Source of the DNA: CAYXPR01 sp964467255
GTDB taxonomy: Bacteria > Pseudomonadota > Alphaproteobacteria > Rickettsiales > RGZB01
NCBI GenBank assembly: GCA_964467255.1
Contig: CAYXPR010000002.1
Location: forward strand, 62,001 to 126,000
Direction of reading: 5' to 3'
Length of the DNA: 64,000 nt
Both the position numbers and the translations under genes were made by a program. This document shows positions 15,510 through 24,270 of the stretch, in pieces (position 1 is the stretch's first letter; the number at the start of each line of letters is the position of its first letter). The notes under the pieces are model-generated. The model saw nothing but the letters and a program-made list of their open reading frames with translations. It searched no databases and was not told the DNA's origin.

Positions 15510-16148
15510 CTAGCGACGAGGATTGGTTTCCTCACCTGCCACCGGACCTTCGAGGTTCGGCAGCGCTGGCCCTTTGAGCTCCGGCGCAGGCGCCGGAGGA
15601 ATGACCAGTTCAGGCAGCGGCTTCAGCTCCACCGGATTGCTCGGGTAATGCTTGAGGACAAGCACACCTTCAGGCACAAACACGGTATGGCGGCCACCCT
15701 TGAGGGTTTCGCGCACGATCTTCGACTTCTTGCCCACCGCCCGGAAGGACAGTTCGAGCGAGTCGTTCATCGGCACATCCACAAGGAAGACGCCGTTCCT
15801 GACCACCGAAGCGGTCATGCCACCCTCGAACAGGGTCACAACACCATCGGTGCCTTCACTCATCATCGTGTCGACACCCGCCACCAGATACTTCTGGTAG
15901 GGGCCCTTCGACAGCTTGAAGATCCGGAGGGAACACCCACCAATCATCAGCTCCGTCTCGAAATCGCACTTCTCATCTTCTGCAGTTGCCGGACGGACTT
16001 TGAACGTCTTCCCCTCCATGAAATCAGTCAGGGGGGGCAGGACGATCGCACCTTCCAGCTTCTCCCGACCATCCACTTGCGCGCACGCAGAGGTGGTCGA
16101 GGCGACACAGACACACAACACACACACGAACTGGGCGAACTTGCACAT
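15510..16148 (-). CDS. Secreted proline-tailed protein with atypical codon use
   Basis: The 212-residue protein has a cysteine-rich signal peptide (MCKFAQFVCVLCVCVAS, cleavage near ACA-QV; TSAC could also be a poor lipobox). The core of about 130 residues looks beta-rich. The last 40 residues are a Pro/Leu/Glu tail. I do not recognise the family. Codon choice departs from neighbours: about 13 Lys codons are AAG against 2 AAA, Phe is almost always TTC, and CTG, GTC and GAG dominate, while flanking genes freely use AAA, GAA and TTT. This suggests recent acquisition. The ATG has no strong ribosome site, and a hairpin lies in the leader. Confidence 0.7.
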   Translation of the reverse strand: MCKFAQFVCVLCVCVASTTSACAQVDGREKLEGAIVLPPLTDFMEGKTFKVRPATAEDEKCDFETELMIGGCSLRIFKLSKGPYQKYLVAGVDTMMSEGTDGVVTLFEGGMTASVVRNGVFLVDVPMNDSLELSFRAVGKKSKIVRETLKGGRHTVFVPEGVLVLKHYPSNPVELKPLPELVIPPAPAPELKGPALPNLEGPVAGEETNPRR

Positions 16149-16168
16149 TCCGCGGACTTTCTAGCTAG

Positions 16169-16197
16169 GAGGGGTAGTATCCCGTACTACTCCCCTC
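16169..16197 (-). promoter_or_regulatory. Imperfect leader hairpin of the 212-residue gene
   Basis: GTAGTA pairs with TACTAC around TCCCG. After a two-base bulge, GAGGG pairs with CCCTC. It lies about 20 bases before the ATG at 16148. No T-run follows on the minus strand, so it is not a normal terminator. The rest of 16198-16387 is AT-rich without other features. Confidence 0.35.
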
Positions 16198-16387
16198 TAA
16201 CACAGGAAGGATTTGGTTACCAACTCAGGCAACTCTCAAATCCAACCAACGAACAAGCCACTATTCTAACAGAGCAGCACCCCCTATCCCAAAAATTAAA
16301 TTAAATTTTAGGCATTTTTTTTAAGATTTTTAACCAATCATTAACCATTAATGTTCTAGAATTATGGAATTAAAAAAGGAGGCTTTC

Positions 16388-17164
16388 ATGGCAAACGACG
16401 AGCTTCGGCAAGAACGTAGAGAATTGAGAGATGTTAAGCTTGCGCACTTCGCGCAATGTGAGCTGCGCATCGCCACGCAAAAAGCCGAAGTTGCTGAACT
16501 TGCAAAGCTAATGAAGGGTAGCGTAACCGATATTTGGCAAGCCGTGGAAGAAATCCGCCAGCTGGCAAAAGACGATGGCATCCGCTTGACCAAACACAAA
16601 GAATTATTCGGCTACCGCGAGGGGCACGATGAAGTGAAGCAAGCGCATGTGCATGCCGTGGTGGGTGCACGCGAAGTGCTGATGGCGGCAAAGTTCATTG
16701 AACAAGTGGCAGACACAAAATTGCTGGGGCCGGAATATCAGGCACGCGTTGACACTATTGTAAAAGAGGCAACAGAAAGCCTGCTAGTGGTGTATCAGGC
16801 CTTTGGCGATAAATCCGCCGACAAGCCTGAAAAAGCAAACGGCCACAGCAAAACAAAGAAGGAGCCGGATAACACCGAACGTGCAGCAAAATTCCGGCGC
16901 GATACAGACCGACACATGCCACGCGGAGAAGGCCAAGTGGGCGACCCTGAAGCGTGGGAAAGCTTTATGGAAAATGCACCGCAAACACATCGCGTAGCAA
17001 AGGGTGGGAAGTCACCAAACGGCGGTAATGGCGGAAAGCGGAGAGCGCCGGTGAGTGACGCTTACATGACGCCCGCAGAACGGCTTGAACAGGACATCGG
17101 CACAATAGAACGCATCATCGACCACTGCGTCGAGAAAACCTATAAGGTCAATTTTGAACGCTAG
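16388..17164 (+). CDS. Hypothetical helical protein
   Basis: The start is the ATG at 16388 because AAAGGAGG lies five bases upstream; the in-frame ATG at 16364 is before that site. The product has 258 residues. Residues 1-75 are predicted helical and rich in Glu, Lys and Ala. A second helical segment covers about 85-145. It is followed by a basic low-complexity linker with Gly/Asn/Lys and a short C-terminal helix. No signal peptide or catalytic motif is seen. The function is unknown. It converges on the AsmA-like gene with a three-base gap. Confidence 0.75.
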   Translation: MANDELRQERRELRDVKLAHFAQCELRIATQKAEVAELAKLMKGSVTDIWQAVEEIRQLAKDDGIRLTKHKELFGYREGHDEVKQAHVHAVVGAREVLMAAKFIEQVADTKLLGPEYQARVDTIVKEATESLLVVYQAFGDKSADKPEKANGHSKTKKEPDNTERAAKFRRDTDRHMPRGEGQVGDPEAWESFMENAPQTHRVAKGGKSPNGGNGGKRRAPVSDAYMTPAERLEQDIGTIERIIDHCVEKTYKVNFER

Positions 17165-17167
17165 GCG

Positions 17168-17905
17168 TTATTGACCCAGCAGCCCCTTCACGGCACCATC
17201 CACCGCTTCAGCTGCACCTTCAACAGCACCCTGAACAGCGCCTTCGGCTTCCTGTGCAGCATCGCGCACTGCACTGTTATCAATCAGCGGTAATCCGGCA
17301 ATAATTTTACCAAACACTTGCGTCAGCACCGTGGTGAGTTCCGCTGGCTTTGATTCACTGCCGATGTTTTCCATCAGGATGTCCGTCATGGGTAATTCTA
17401 ACACCTGTGCGCTCTCGACACCAACGGCGGGAATTACTTTCAGTTTTGGCTGAGTGATTTGCAGCTGGCTGATAACGACACTCTTATCTTTATGCGCCGC
17501 ATCAGCGCTTTCGTTTGATTTTGCGCTAAACGCAGCATTTTTTTGCAGCGTGTAAATGTTATTGCCATTAAAGCCCATCTCAAAATTCAGCACGGGCGAT
17601 TCAATCAGAATGGAATCAATCTTCATTGGGTCAGAGCGCAACGAGCCGAAGGAAGCATTAATTTCCGTGTTTGCAATTTCAATGGCCATCGGGCTTTCAA
17701 AACCTTCGGGGTTATACACCTTAATGCCGCTGATGGTTACTTTGCCTTGCAGCGGGCGAACATTCACCGAGTCCACTTCCACCTGTGTTAACAGCAGACG
17801 GCTACCCACGGTTTGAATCGCGCTTTTGGCGATATAACCCATGCTGAGATAACCCGCAACACCGAGGCCAACCAGCAGTACGACAACAACAAGCAATTTA
17901 CGCAT
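17168..17905 (-). CDS. AsmA-like envelope protein
   Basis: This 245-residue protein has an N-terminal membrane helix (about 4-22). The GSRLLLTQVEVDSVNVRP and GKVTISGIKVYNPEGFE segments that follow resemble the start of AsmA/DUF748-type proteins, which span the periplasm and affect outer-membrane lipid homeostasis. The chain is much shorter than full AsmA and ends in an Ala/Glu/Gly helix (about 210-245). It may be a small single-domain relative. The assignment rests on the N-terminal pattern only. It is divergent from the sulP gene. Confidence 0.55.
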   Translation of the reverse strand: MRKLLVVVVLLVGLGVAGYLSMGYIAKSAIQTVGSRLLLTQVEVDSVNVRPLQGKVTISGIKVYNPEGFESPMAIEIANTEINASFGSLRSDPMKIDSILIESPVLNFEMGFNGNNIYTLQKNAAFSAKSNESADAAHKDKSVVISQLQITQPKLKVIPAVGVESAQVLELPMTDILMENIGSESKPAELTTVLTQVFGKIIAGLPLIDNSAVRDAAQEAEGAVQGAVEGAAEAVDGAVKGLLGQ

Positions 17906-17981
17906 ATGACTTCTCTCCGTGGTAAAATTTCACCGCGAGATTAGCTGAATCTGTTTATTTTCCAAGCATTTTTATGAAACA

Positions 17982-19754
17982 GTGGTGTTTTGGCTTTCAA
18001 AATGCTTCAATCTTTTTGTTATGAGATATGCATCCGCAGGCCAGCACCGTTTGGGTTTCGCGCACGCGCTGCGCGCATCACTGCGCGAGGGATATAATGG
18101 CGGCACATTCTATAAAGACCTCGTCGCTGCCACGGTCGTATCACTCGTGGCGTTGCCGCTTTCGATGGCGCTGGCGATTGCTGTAGGCCTGCCGCCGCAG
18201 CACGGTATTTACACGGCGGTGATTGCGGGTGTCGTGGCGGCGCTGCTGGGCGGCAGCAAGCATCAGGTTTCAGGCCCCACCGCCGCCTTCGTGGTGATAC
18301 TGGTTCCTATCGTGCAGGAATTTGGTCTGCGCGGACTAATCATTGCAGAAATCATGGCAGGCGTGATGCTGATTGCGATGGCGCTCGCGCGATTCGGCAA
18401 ATTGGTTTCCTACGTGCCCTACCCTGTTACGACAGGATTCACCAGCGGTATCGCCGTGGTGATTGGCACGCTCGCACTGAACGACATGCTAGGGCTGCAC
18501 ATTCAAAAGCTCGAAGGGCATTACGTTACCAAGGTTATTCAAATTGCCAGCCACTTGCCGCACATCGACATATATAATGCAGCTATCGGGATTGCCACGT
18601 TGCTGATACTCGCTTTTTGGAACCGCATCGCGCCGAAAATTCCCGCCGCAGTGGTCGCGATTAGCCTTGGCACAGCACTAGGGCTTTTCCTCAGCACACA
18701 GGGGCATGACATCAGCACCATCGGCAGCCAATTTTCATACACCGCACATAGCGGCGACGTGGTGCAGGGCATTCCGCCTTATCCGCCGATGCTACACACA
18801 CCAAATTTTATCGCGGGTGATTTATTCGCTGTGCCGAGCTTTGATGAGATACAAAAATTATTTATGCCTGCGCTGGTGATTGCCGTGCTGGCGGCGCTGG
18901 AATCACTGCTTTCTGCCACCGTGGCCGATGGACTTGCAGGCACGCGGCATAACCCGAATGCTGAATTGTTTGGTATTGGTGCGGCGAATATTCTTTCCGG
19001 ATTGGCGGCAGGCATTCCCGCCACAGGTGCGATTGCACGCACGGCCACCAACATTCGCAGCGGTGCAAAAACACCAATCGCCGCCGTGCTGCACGCAGTG
19101 CTGATTATGGTGTATGTGCTTTTGCTGGCGCCTTACATCAGTTACGTGCCGATGGCATCGCTCGCCGCACTGCTGTTCATCACGGCGTATCATATGTCGC
19201 ACTACAAACAATTTATCACCGTGATAAAAATTGCACCGAAGCATGATGTGGCGGTGCTGCTCGCCTGTTTTGCGCTGACAGTGTTCGTGGATATGGTTGC
19301 AGGCGTAACGGTAGGCATCGTGCTCGCATCCTTCTTGTTTATGAAACGCATGGCAGACCTAACCGAGACCTCAGTTGAGACCGGAAAAGATAAGCACATC
19401 GCCACCACCGAAACCGTGCCCGAGAATGTGCTGATTTATCATATCGCAGGGCCATTATTTTTTGGCACGGCAGAAAAAGCACTCGACCGCGCCGAATTCG
19501 CGCATCCGCAGTTCAATTATCTGATTTTAGACATCACGCAAGTACCCACCATTGACCTGACCGGACTGGTGGCGCTGGAGTCCATCATTCAACGGGCAGA
19601 CCGCTATAAAAACAGCGTCATCTTATGTGCCCGCCCCCAGCTGGCCGATAAAATCATGCGGAAGCTGCCCAAACGCCTCTCCAGCACCCTGATTGTGACT
19701 CCCAACGTGGCGGCTGCAATCAAAAAAACCAAGGAAAAACAGGGCAATAAATAA
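17982..19754 (+). CDS. SulP-family anion transporter with STAS domain
   Basis: The protein has up to 590 residues; an internal ATG at 18021 gives 577 and is equally plausible. The first 420 residues hold many membrane helices with the SulP patterns AALLGGSKHQVSGPTAAF and TGFTSGIAVVIG. The last 130 form a cytoplasmic STAS domain (VLIYHIAGPLFFGTAEK, and later DITQVPTIDLTGLVALE). SulP proteins move sulfate, bicarbonate or dicarboxylates; the substrate cannot be told. No carbonic anhydrase or sulfur gene is adjacent. The downstream sprT leader contains an inverted repeat that begins just after its stop. Confidence 0.9.
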   Translation: MVFWLSKCFNLFVMRYASAGQHRLGFAHALRASLREGYNGGTFYKDLVAATVVSLVALPLSMALAIAVGLPPQHGIYTAVIAGVVAALLGGSKHQVSGPTAAFVVILVPIVQEFGLRGLIIAEIMAGVMLIAMALARFGKLVSYVPYPVTTGFTSGIAVVIGTLALNDMLGLHIQKLEGHYVTKVIQIASHLPHIDIYNAAIGIATLLILAFWNRIAPKIPAAVVAISLGTALGLFLSTQGHDISTIGSQFSYTAHSGDVVQGIPPYPPMLHTPNFIAGDLFAVPSFDEIQKLFMPALVIAVLAALESLLSATVADGLAGTRHNPNAELFGIGAANILSGLAAGIPATGAIARTATNIRSGAKTPIAAVLHAVLIMVYVLLLAPYISYVPMASLAALLFITAYHMSHYKQFITVIKIAPKHDVAVLLACFALTVFVDMVAGVTVGIVLASFLFMKRMADLTETSVETGKDKHIATTETVPENVLIYHIAGPLFFGTAEKALDRAEFAHPQFNYLILDITQVPTIDLTGLVALESIIQRADRYKNSVILCARPQLADKIMRKLPKRLSSTLIVTPNVAAAIKKTKEKQGNK

Positions 19755-19759
19755 TTATA

Positions 19760-19854
19760 TAAAAAGCCCTTAAATCTTCAAAAAAACCATTGTAGTATCC
19801 CCCCATCGGTAAGTTTTTACCCCAATCACAACCGGCATTTTGGAGGGCTTTTTA
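19760..19854 (+). promoter_or_regulatory. Long-range inverted repeat in sprT leader
   Basis: TAAAAAGCCCT at 19760-19770 is perfectly complementary to AGGGCTTTTTA at 19844-19854. The second arm overlaps the GGAGGG ribosome site of the SprT-like gene. A smaller stem, GGTAA/TTACC, lies inside. The leader could fold to hide the site, or the arms could form a terminator for sulP with a large loop. Confidence 0.35.
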
Positions 19855-19856
19855 CG

Positions 19857-20495
19857 ATGGTCGTCATTAATCTTCCATCCTCTGCGACGCATAAACGTTC
19901 CAGCAACCGATTTGCTATGGAAGATGTGCTGAAAGCATGGAAGCTGATGCGCCCCATACGCCGCGCACTAAAGCGCCATGCCGATGACGTATATGCCCAG
20001 AAAGCGCTCGACTACTTGCACTCTTATAGGCTGGTGATTAACCGCCGCTTCAAAACCTGTGCCGGCCTGACCCGTTATTCCGCCCGCATTATTGACCTGC
20101 ACCCTGAACTGCTGGAAGTGGGTCGTGAAAAAGAACGCAATGAAACCATGTTGCATGAGATTGCGCACGTGCTTTCCTATTTCCTGTTCCGTGAGCATGG
20201 GCATGGTGAAATCTGGCGCCAGATGATGGAATCGATGGGCCACCCTTATGTAGAGCGCTGCCACCACTACGAATTTTTGGAAGGCCGCGACCGCCGTTAT
20301 ATCTATGAATGCAAGGATTGCGGCGCACGCATCCACCGCACCCGCCGCTTCCATAAGCCAGGGCTACTGCATAAATGGTATCACCCCGCCTGCAAAAGCA
20401 AAGACAATGGCGGGCGCTACCACTTTATTGACCGCCACGCCCTTGCTGTGCGCATCAGCGCGGACGACAGCAGTTCATCGCAAGCGCGGGCTTAA
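19857..20495 (+). CDS. SprT-like zinc metallopeptidase
   Basis: The 212-residue protein carries the zinc-peptidase motif HEIAH (100-104), followed by HGHGEIW (114-120), which supplies the third ligand. A C-terminal zinc ribbon starts with CKDCG and ends with HPACKS. This is the SprT/Spartan fold. Family members in eukaryotes cut DNA-protein crosslinks; the bacterial role is less clear. GGAGGG precedes the ATG and is part of the leader repeat. A strong terminator follows. Confidence 0.85.
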   Translation: MVVINLPSSATHKRSSNRFAMEDVLKAWKLMRPIRRALKRHADDVYAQKALDYLHSYRLVINRRFKTCAGLTRYSARIIDLHPELLEVGREKERNETMLHEIAHVLSYFLFREHGHGEIWRQMMESMGHPYVERCHHYEFLEGRDRRYIYECKDCGARIHRTRRFHKPGLLHKWYHPACKSKDNGGRYHFIDRHALAVRISADDSSSSQARA

Positions 20496-20512
20496 AAGTA
20501 CAGAGCCGCATC

Positions 20513-20550
20513 AAAAAAGAAGGGCGCCTAATTAGGCGCCCTTCTTTTTT
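20513..20550. terminator. Strong bidirectional terminator
   Basis: GAAGGGCGCCTAA and TTAGGCGCCCTTC form a 13-base perfect inverted repeat with A6 before and T6 after. It separates the convergent sprT-like and lipoprotein genes. Confidence 0.9.
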
Positions 20551-20570
20551 GCTCTGTAATCAATCTGTGT

Positions 20571-20849
20571 TTATTGGTAGCTGTGATACAGGTTGATGTT
20601 ATCTACCTGCTGGTATGTGCTATTTGGCTGGTACATAGCCGGTGCAGAACCTGAGCCGCTGGCCGAGTTGTTGTAATATTGCGGGGCATAGTAATAGCCC
20701 GCCTGTGGCTGCTGGCTGTATGATGGCGCGGTGCCATAATAGCCGCCGCTGGCCGCAGAACTGGTTGTTGCTGTGGTCCCACCTGCGCATGCAGAAAGGC
20801 TCGCCGCTATGAGAAGCGTATAAAAAACATGTCTCGCGTAGTGTGCCAT
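20571..20849 (-). CDS. Small Tyr/Ser-rich lipoprotein
   Basis: From the ATG at 20849 (GGAG nearby upstream) the product has 92 residues. The signal ends in a lipobox, ASLSAC, with Cys21 as the lipidated residue. The mature part is low complexity: Ser, Tyr, Gln and Gly with YYY and YY clusters. It probably sits in the outer membrane. No family is recognised. The Tyr-rich tail recalls the spacer of the lysozyme at 3804, but there is no evidence that they interact. Confidence 0.7.
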   Translation of the reverse strand: MAHYARHVFYTLLIAASLSACAGGTTATTSSAASGGYYGTAPSYSQQPQAGYYYAPQYYNNSASGSGSAPAMYQPNSTYQQVDNINLYHSYQ

Positions 20850-21108
20850 TAGGAAATCTCCTTTGTTTTCAATGACTTGACACATTGTCGCAGTGAGGGA
20901 CGTGGATTATACTGCCCGTTCTTGATAGTGCAATAAGAAATTTCAGGCAACCTCTATTTATTCGATTTTGTGTTTAATTTACCACAAATTTTAATTGTAT
21001 TTTATTCACAGTCCTTTACCTACTGATTTATGGGGTTATTCTTCTCGTTGTCATCTTGTGGCATTTGCGATACAACTGTGCAGCTTTTATTTTCAGCGGG
21101 GCAGCACC

Positions 21109-22266
21109 ATGATGATCGGCGTATTAAAAGAGACCTTGGCAGGCGAATTTCGCGTGGCGGCCTCCCCCGAAACCGTGAAGAAATATATCGGCCTTGGGCT
21201 GGAAGTGTGCGTGGAAGCGGGCGCGGGCGCTGGTTCACACATTAGCGACAAGGAATATACTGATGCGGGCGCAACCGTGGTCAAAAGCGCCGGTGACGTG
21301 GTGAAGAAGTCTGATATTGTGCTGAAAGTACAATTACCTGAGAAGGTAAAATCCGAACTAGGGCACATGAAAGAAGGCGCAAGTTTCATCAGCCTGATGA
21401 ACCCGCTCGAAAACAAAGACAGCATTAAACAACTCGCAGGCTTAGGCGTTTCCGCATTTGCGATGGAGCTGATGCCGCGCATTTCCCGCGCGCAGAGCAT
21501 GGATGTGCTTTCCTCGCAGAGCAACCTTGCAGGTTACCGTGCCGTGATTGATGCCGTGGCGGAATATGGCCGTGCCGTGCCGATGATGATGACCGCCGCA
21601 GGCACCGTGAAGCCCGCAAAAGTGCTGGTGCTGGGTGCGGGCGTGGCAGGGCTTCAGGCGATTGCGACTGCCAAGCGCCTCGGCGCCGTGGTGAGTGCGT
21701 TTGATGTGCGCCCCGCCGTGAAAGAACAGGTGCAGAGCCTTGGCGCTACGTTCGTGGAAGTGCCTGCGGAAAGCGCCGATGCAGAAACCAAAGGCGGCTA
21801 CGCCAAAGAAATGAGCGCAGACTATCAGCGCAAACAGCGCGAGTTGATTCATGAAACACTCAAAACGCAGGACATTGTAATCTGCACCGCGCTGATTCCC
21901 GGTAAGCAAGCGCCGGAACTGGTGACCGAAGCCATGGTGAAAGACATGAAGTCTGGCTCCGTGATTGTAGATTTAGCGGTAGCCTCTGGCGGCAATTGCC
22001 GCCTTTCTGAGCGCGGTAAAATTGTGGTGAAGCACGGCGTGAAACTAGTGGGGCATGACAATATGCCAAGCCGCCTCGCCGCTGACGCAAGCCTGCTTTA
22101 TGCCCGCAACCTGTTTAACTTCATCGCCCTGCTCTATAGTAAGGAAAGCAAGAAGGTGAACATCAACCTTGAAGACGAAATCATTAAAGGCTGCATGGTA
22201 ACCCATGCCGGCAACGTGGTGCACCCATTACTGGCGGAAGAAAAAGCCGCCACCAAAAAGAAATAA
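21109..22266 (+). CDS. pntAA: NAD(P) transhydrogenase subunit alpha 1
   Basis: The start is the ATG at 21109, which begins MMIGVLKET as in the family; the longer frame is not needed. The 385-residue soluble NAD(H)-binding domain I resembles alanine dehydrogenase, with the Rossmann motif VLVLGAGVAGLQAI near residue 171 and the mobile-loop region GGYAKEMS. Together with PntAB and PntB it couples hydride transfer from NADH to NADP+ to proton import, supplying NADPH. The three-gene split form is typical of alphaproteobacteria. PntAB follows after 12 bases. Confidence 0.95.
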   Translation: MMIGVLKETLAGEFRVAASPETVKKYIGLGLEVCVEAGAGAGSHISDKEYTDAGATVVKSAGDVVKKSDIVLKVQLPEKVKSELGHMKEGASFISLMNPLENKDSIKQLAGLGVSAFAMELMPRISRAQSMDVLSSQSNLAGYRAVIDAVAEYGRAVPMMMTAAGTVKPAKVLVLGAGVAGLQAIATAKRLGAVVSAFDVRPAVKEQVQSLGATFVEVPAESADAETKGGYAKEMSADYQRKQRELIHETLKTQDIVICTALIPGKQAPELVTEAMVKDMKSGSVIVDLAVASGGNCRLSERGKIVVKHGVKLVGHDNMPSRLAADASLLYARNLFNFIALLYSKESKKVNINLEDEIIKGCMVTHAGNVVHPLLAEEKAATKKK

Positions 22267-22278
22267 GGAGACTGCTTT

Positions 22279-22659
22279 ATGACCAGCGCCGGAAGCACAG
22301 AAGAAAACATGAAAGTTCTTGCCGAAAAAGTGGCTGCACTCGATGCGCAAATTAGCGCAAGCAGCCATGCCGCCGCTGGCGTGGACCCGTTCATTTTTGG
22401 CCTGACGATTTTTGTGCTGGCCTGCTTTGTGGGTTATTACGTGGTGTGGAAAGTAACCCCTGCCCTGCACACGCCGCTGATGGCGGTGACGAATGCCATT
22501 TCCGGCATCATCATTGTGGGCGCGATAATCGCGGTGGGTCCGGCGGGTGTAGGTTTTTCACAATGGGTGGGTTTTGGCGCAGTGGTGCTGGCTTCGGTGA
22601 ATATCTTCGGTGGCTTCATCGTAACGCACCGCATGCTTTCCATGTTTAAAAAGAAATAA
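22279..22659 (+). CDS. pntAB: NAD(P) transhydrogenase subunit alpha 2 (membrane)
   Basis: The 126-residue protein is the short membrane part of the alpha subunit. After a polar, probably helical N terminus of about 35 residues it has three or four membrane helices, with HTPLMAVTNAISGIIIVGA matching the conserved first channel helices. It lies between pntAA and pntB with short gaps and its own AAGGAG site, so it belongs to the same operon. Confidence 0.93.
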   Translation: MTSAGSTEENMKVLAEKVAALDAQISASSHAAAGVDPFIFGLTIFVLACFVGYYVVWKVTPALHTPLMAVTNAISGIIIVGAIIAVGPAGVGFSQWVGFGAVVLASVNIFGGFIVTHRMLSMFKKK

Positions 22660-22681
22660 CGGCAGAAGGAACACGCCCGAT

Positions 22682-24076
22682 ATGTCCACTTTATCCGCGA
22701 TTGCTTACCTTATTGCCTCGGTGTGCTTTATTCTGGCACTCAAAGGCCTTTCTTCGCCGAAATCTGCGCGGCAGGGCAATCTGCTCGGCATCGGCGGTAT
22801 GCTGATTGCGATTGTGACAACCTTCGTACAACCCGTGGTGACCACGCACATGCTAGCCATTGCCGGTATCATCGTCGGCGGCTTCCTCGGCACCGTTACG
22901 GCACTTAAAATTAAAATGACGGCGATGCCGCAGCTCGTGGCCGCCTTCCACTCGCTGGTGGGCTTAGCCGCCTGCTTCGTGGCACTGGCCGCGCTTTACT
23001 CACCAGAAACATATGGCATTGGCGTGGCGGGCAATATCGCCACGGCAAGCCTGATTGAAATGAGCCTCGGCGCATTCATCGGCGCAATCACTTTCACCGG
23101 CTCGGTGGTGGCCTTTGCCAAACTGCAAGGCCTCATGAGCGGCAAACCCATCCGCTTCACAGGCCAGCATGTGCTGAATGCATTGCTCGGCATTAGTACG
23201 CTGGTGCTGCTGGTGCTGTTTTGTCAGACCGAATCCACCTTTTATTTCTGGCTAATTCTTGGCGCAGGCTTCGCGCTTGGCCTGCTGCTGATTGTGCCGA
23301 TTGGCGGCGCGGATATGCCTGTGGTGGTGTCGATGCTGAACTCTTACTCCGGCTGGGCCGCTGCTGGCATCGGCTTCACGCTGGGTAACAGCTTGCTTAT
23401 CATCACCGGCGCGCTGGTGGGCGCAAGCGGTGCTATCCTCAGCTATATCATGTGCAAGGCCATGAACCGCTCCATCATCAACGTGATTTTCGGCGGCTTC
23501 GGTGCCACAGCCGAAGCAGCAGGCGCAGCAAGCGGTGAACAGAAAAATGTGAAAGCAGGCAACGCCGATGATGCAGCGTTCTTAATGAAGAACGCCAGCT
23601 CTGTTATCATCGTGCCGGGTTACGGCATGGCCGTTGCACAAGCCCAGCACACGCTACGTGAAATGGCCGACATACTGAAAGCGGCTGGTGTGAAAGTGCG
23701 TTACGCAATTCACCCTGTGGCAGGCCGTATGCCGGGCCACATGAACGTGCTGCTCGCTGAAGCCAACATTCCGTATGATGAGGTGTTCGAGCTGGATGAA
23801 ATCAACCGCGACTTCGCGCAGACCGATGTGGTGTATGTGATTGGTGCGAATGACGTGACCAACCCTTCCGCTAAAACCGACCCAAGCAGCCCGATTTACG
23901 GCATGCCGGTGCTCGATGTGGGCGCAGCCAAAACCGTGCTGTTCATTAAGCGCAGCATGGCGGCAGGTTATGCGGGTGTTGAAAACCCCCTCTTCTTCCA
24001 GGACAACACCATGATGCTGTTTGGCGATGCCAAGCACATCACCGAAGAAGTTGTTAAAGCTCTGCCGAACGCTTAA
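22682..24076 (+). CDS. pntB: NAD(P) transhydrogenase subunit beta
   Basis: The 464-residue subunit has about nine membrane helices in its first 270 residues. The cytoplasmic NADP(H)-binding domain III begins with SVIIVPGYGMAVAQAQ near residue 309 and contains AGRMPGHMNVLLAEA and VIGANDVTNP. These are the classic dIII motifs. The stop codon is immediately followed by a 118-base nested palindrome, which probably ends the transcript. Confidence 0.96.
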   Translation: MSTLSAIAYLIASVCFILALKGLSSPKSARQGNLLGIGGMLIAIVTTFVQPVVTTHMLAIAGIIVGGFLGTVTALKIKMTAMPQLVAAFHSLVGLAACFVALAALYSPETYGIGVAGNIATASLIEMSLGAFIGAITFTGSVVAFAKLQGLMSGKPIRFTGQHVLNALLGISTLVLLVLFCQTESTFYFWLILGAGFALGLLLIVPIGGADMPVVVSMLNSYSGWAAAGIGFTLGNSLLIITGALVGASGAILSYIMCKAMNRSIINVIFGGFGATAEAAGAASGEQKNVKAGNADDAAFLMKNASSVIIVPGYGMAVAQAQHTLREMADILKAAGVKVRYAIHPVAGRMPGHMNVLLAEANIPYDEVFELDEINRDFAQTDVVYVIGANDVTNPSAKTDPSSPIYGMPVLDVGAAKTVLFIKRSMAAGYAGVENPLFFQDNTMMLFGDAKHITEEVVKALPNA

Positions 24077-24194
24077 GGATTTATTTCTAAGCCGCCTTTC
24101 TTCGTCGGTTTTGCGCTCGAATCCTCAAGTAGCGCTGCTACGTTCCGGTTCTGTGCGCAAAACCTCCTAAAAATCCACGCTTATAAATAAATCC
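24077..24194. repeat. Nested 118-base palindromic element
   Basis: Three pairs of inverted arms share one centre near 24135. Outer arms are GGATTTATTTCTAAGC (24077-24092) and its complement with one mismatch (24179-24194). Middle arms are GGTTTTGCGC (24107-24116) and GCGCAAAACC (24155-24164). The innermost pair is GTAGC/GCTAC (24129-24141). Spacers on each side are equal in length. It lies between convergent pntB and rpsU. It may be a dispersed repeat (REP or MITE-like) or a large RNA structure ending pntB. No second copy was noticed in the window. Confidence 0.7.
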
Positions 24195-24219
24195 TGATTT
24201 TTTTGTCAGATTTTAGGCA

Positions 24220-24246
24220 CAAAAAAAGCGCCGTAAGGCGCTAGTT
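24220..24246 (-). terminator. Terminator of rpsU
   Basis: On the minus strand AGCGCC-TTAC-GGCGCT is followed by a run of seven T. It lies 25 bases after the rpsU stop. Confidence 0.85.
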
Positions 24247-24270
24247 TTGTCGAAGGCTTAGAAATGCGGT

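Noticed and set aside
24077..24194. Insertion sequence or MITE with target duplication
   Set aside because: There is no transposase frame and the bases on each side do not repeat; kept only as a palindromic element of unknown kind.
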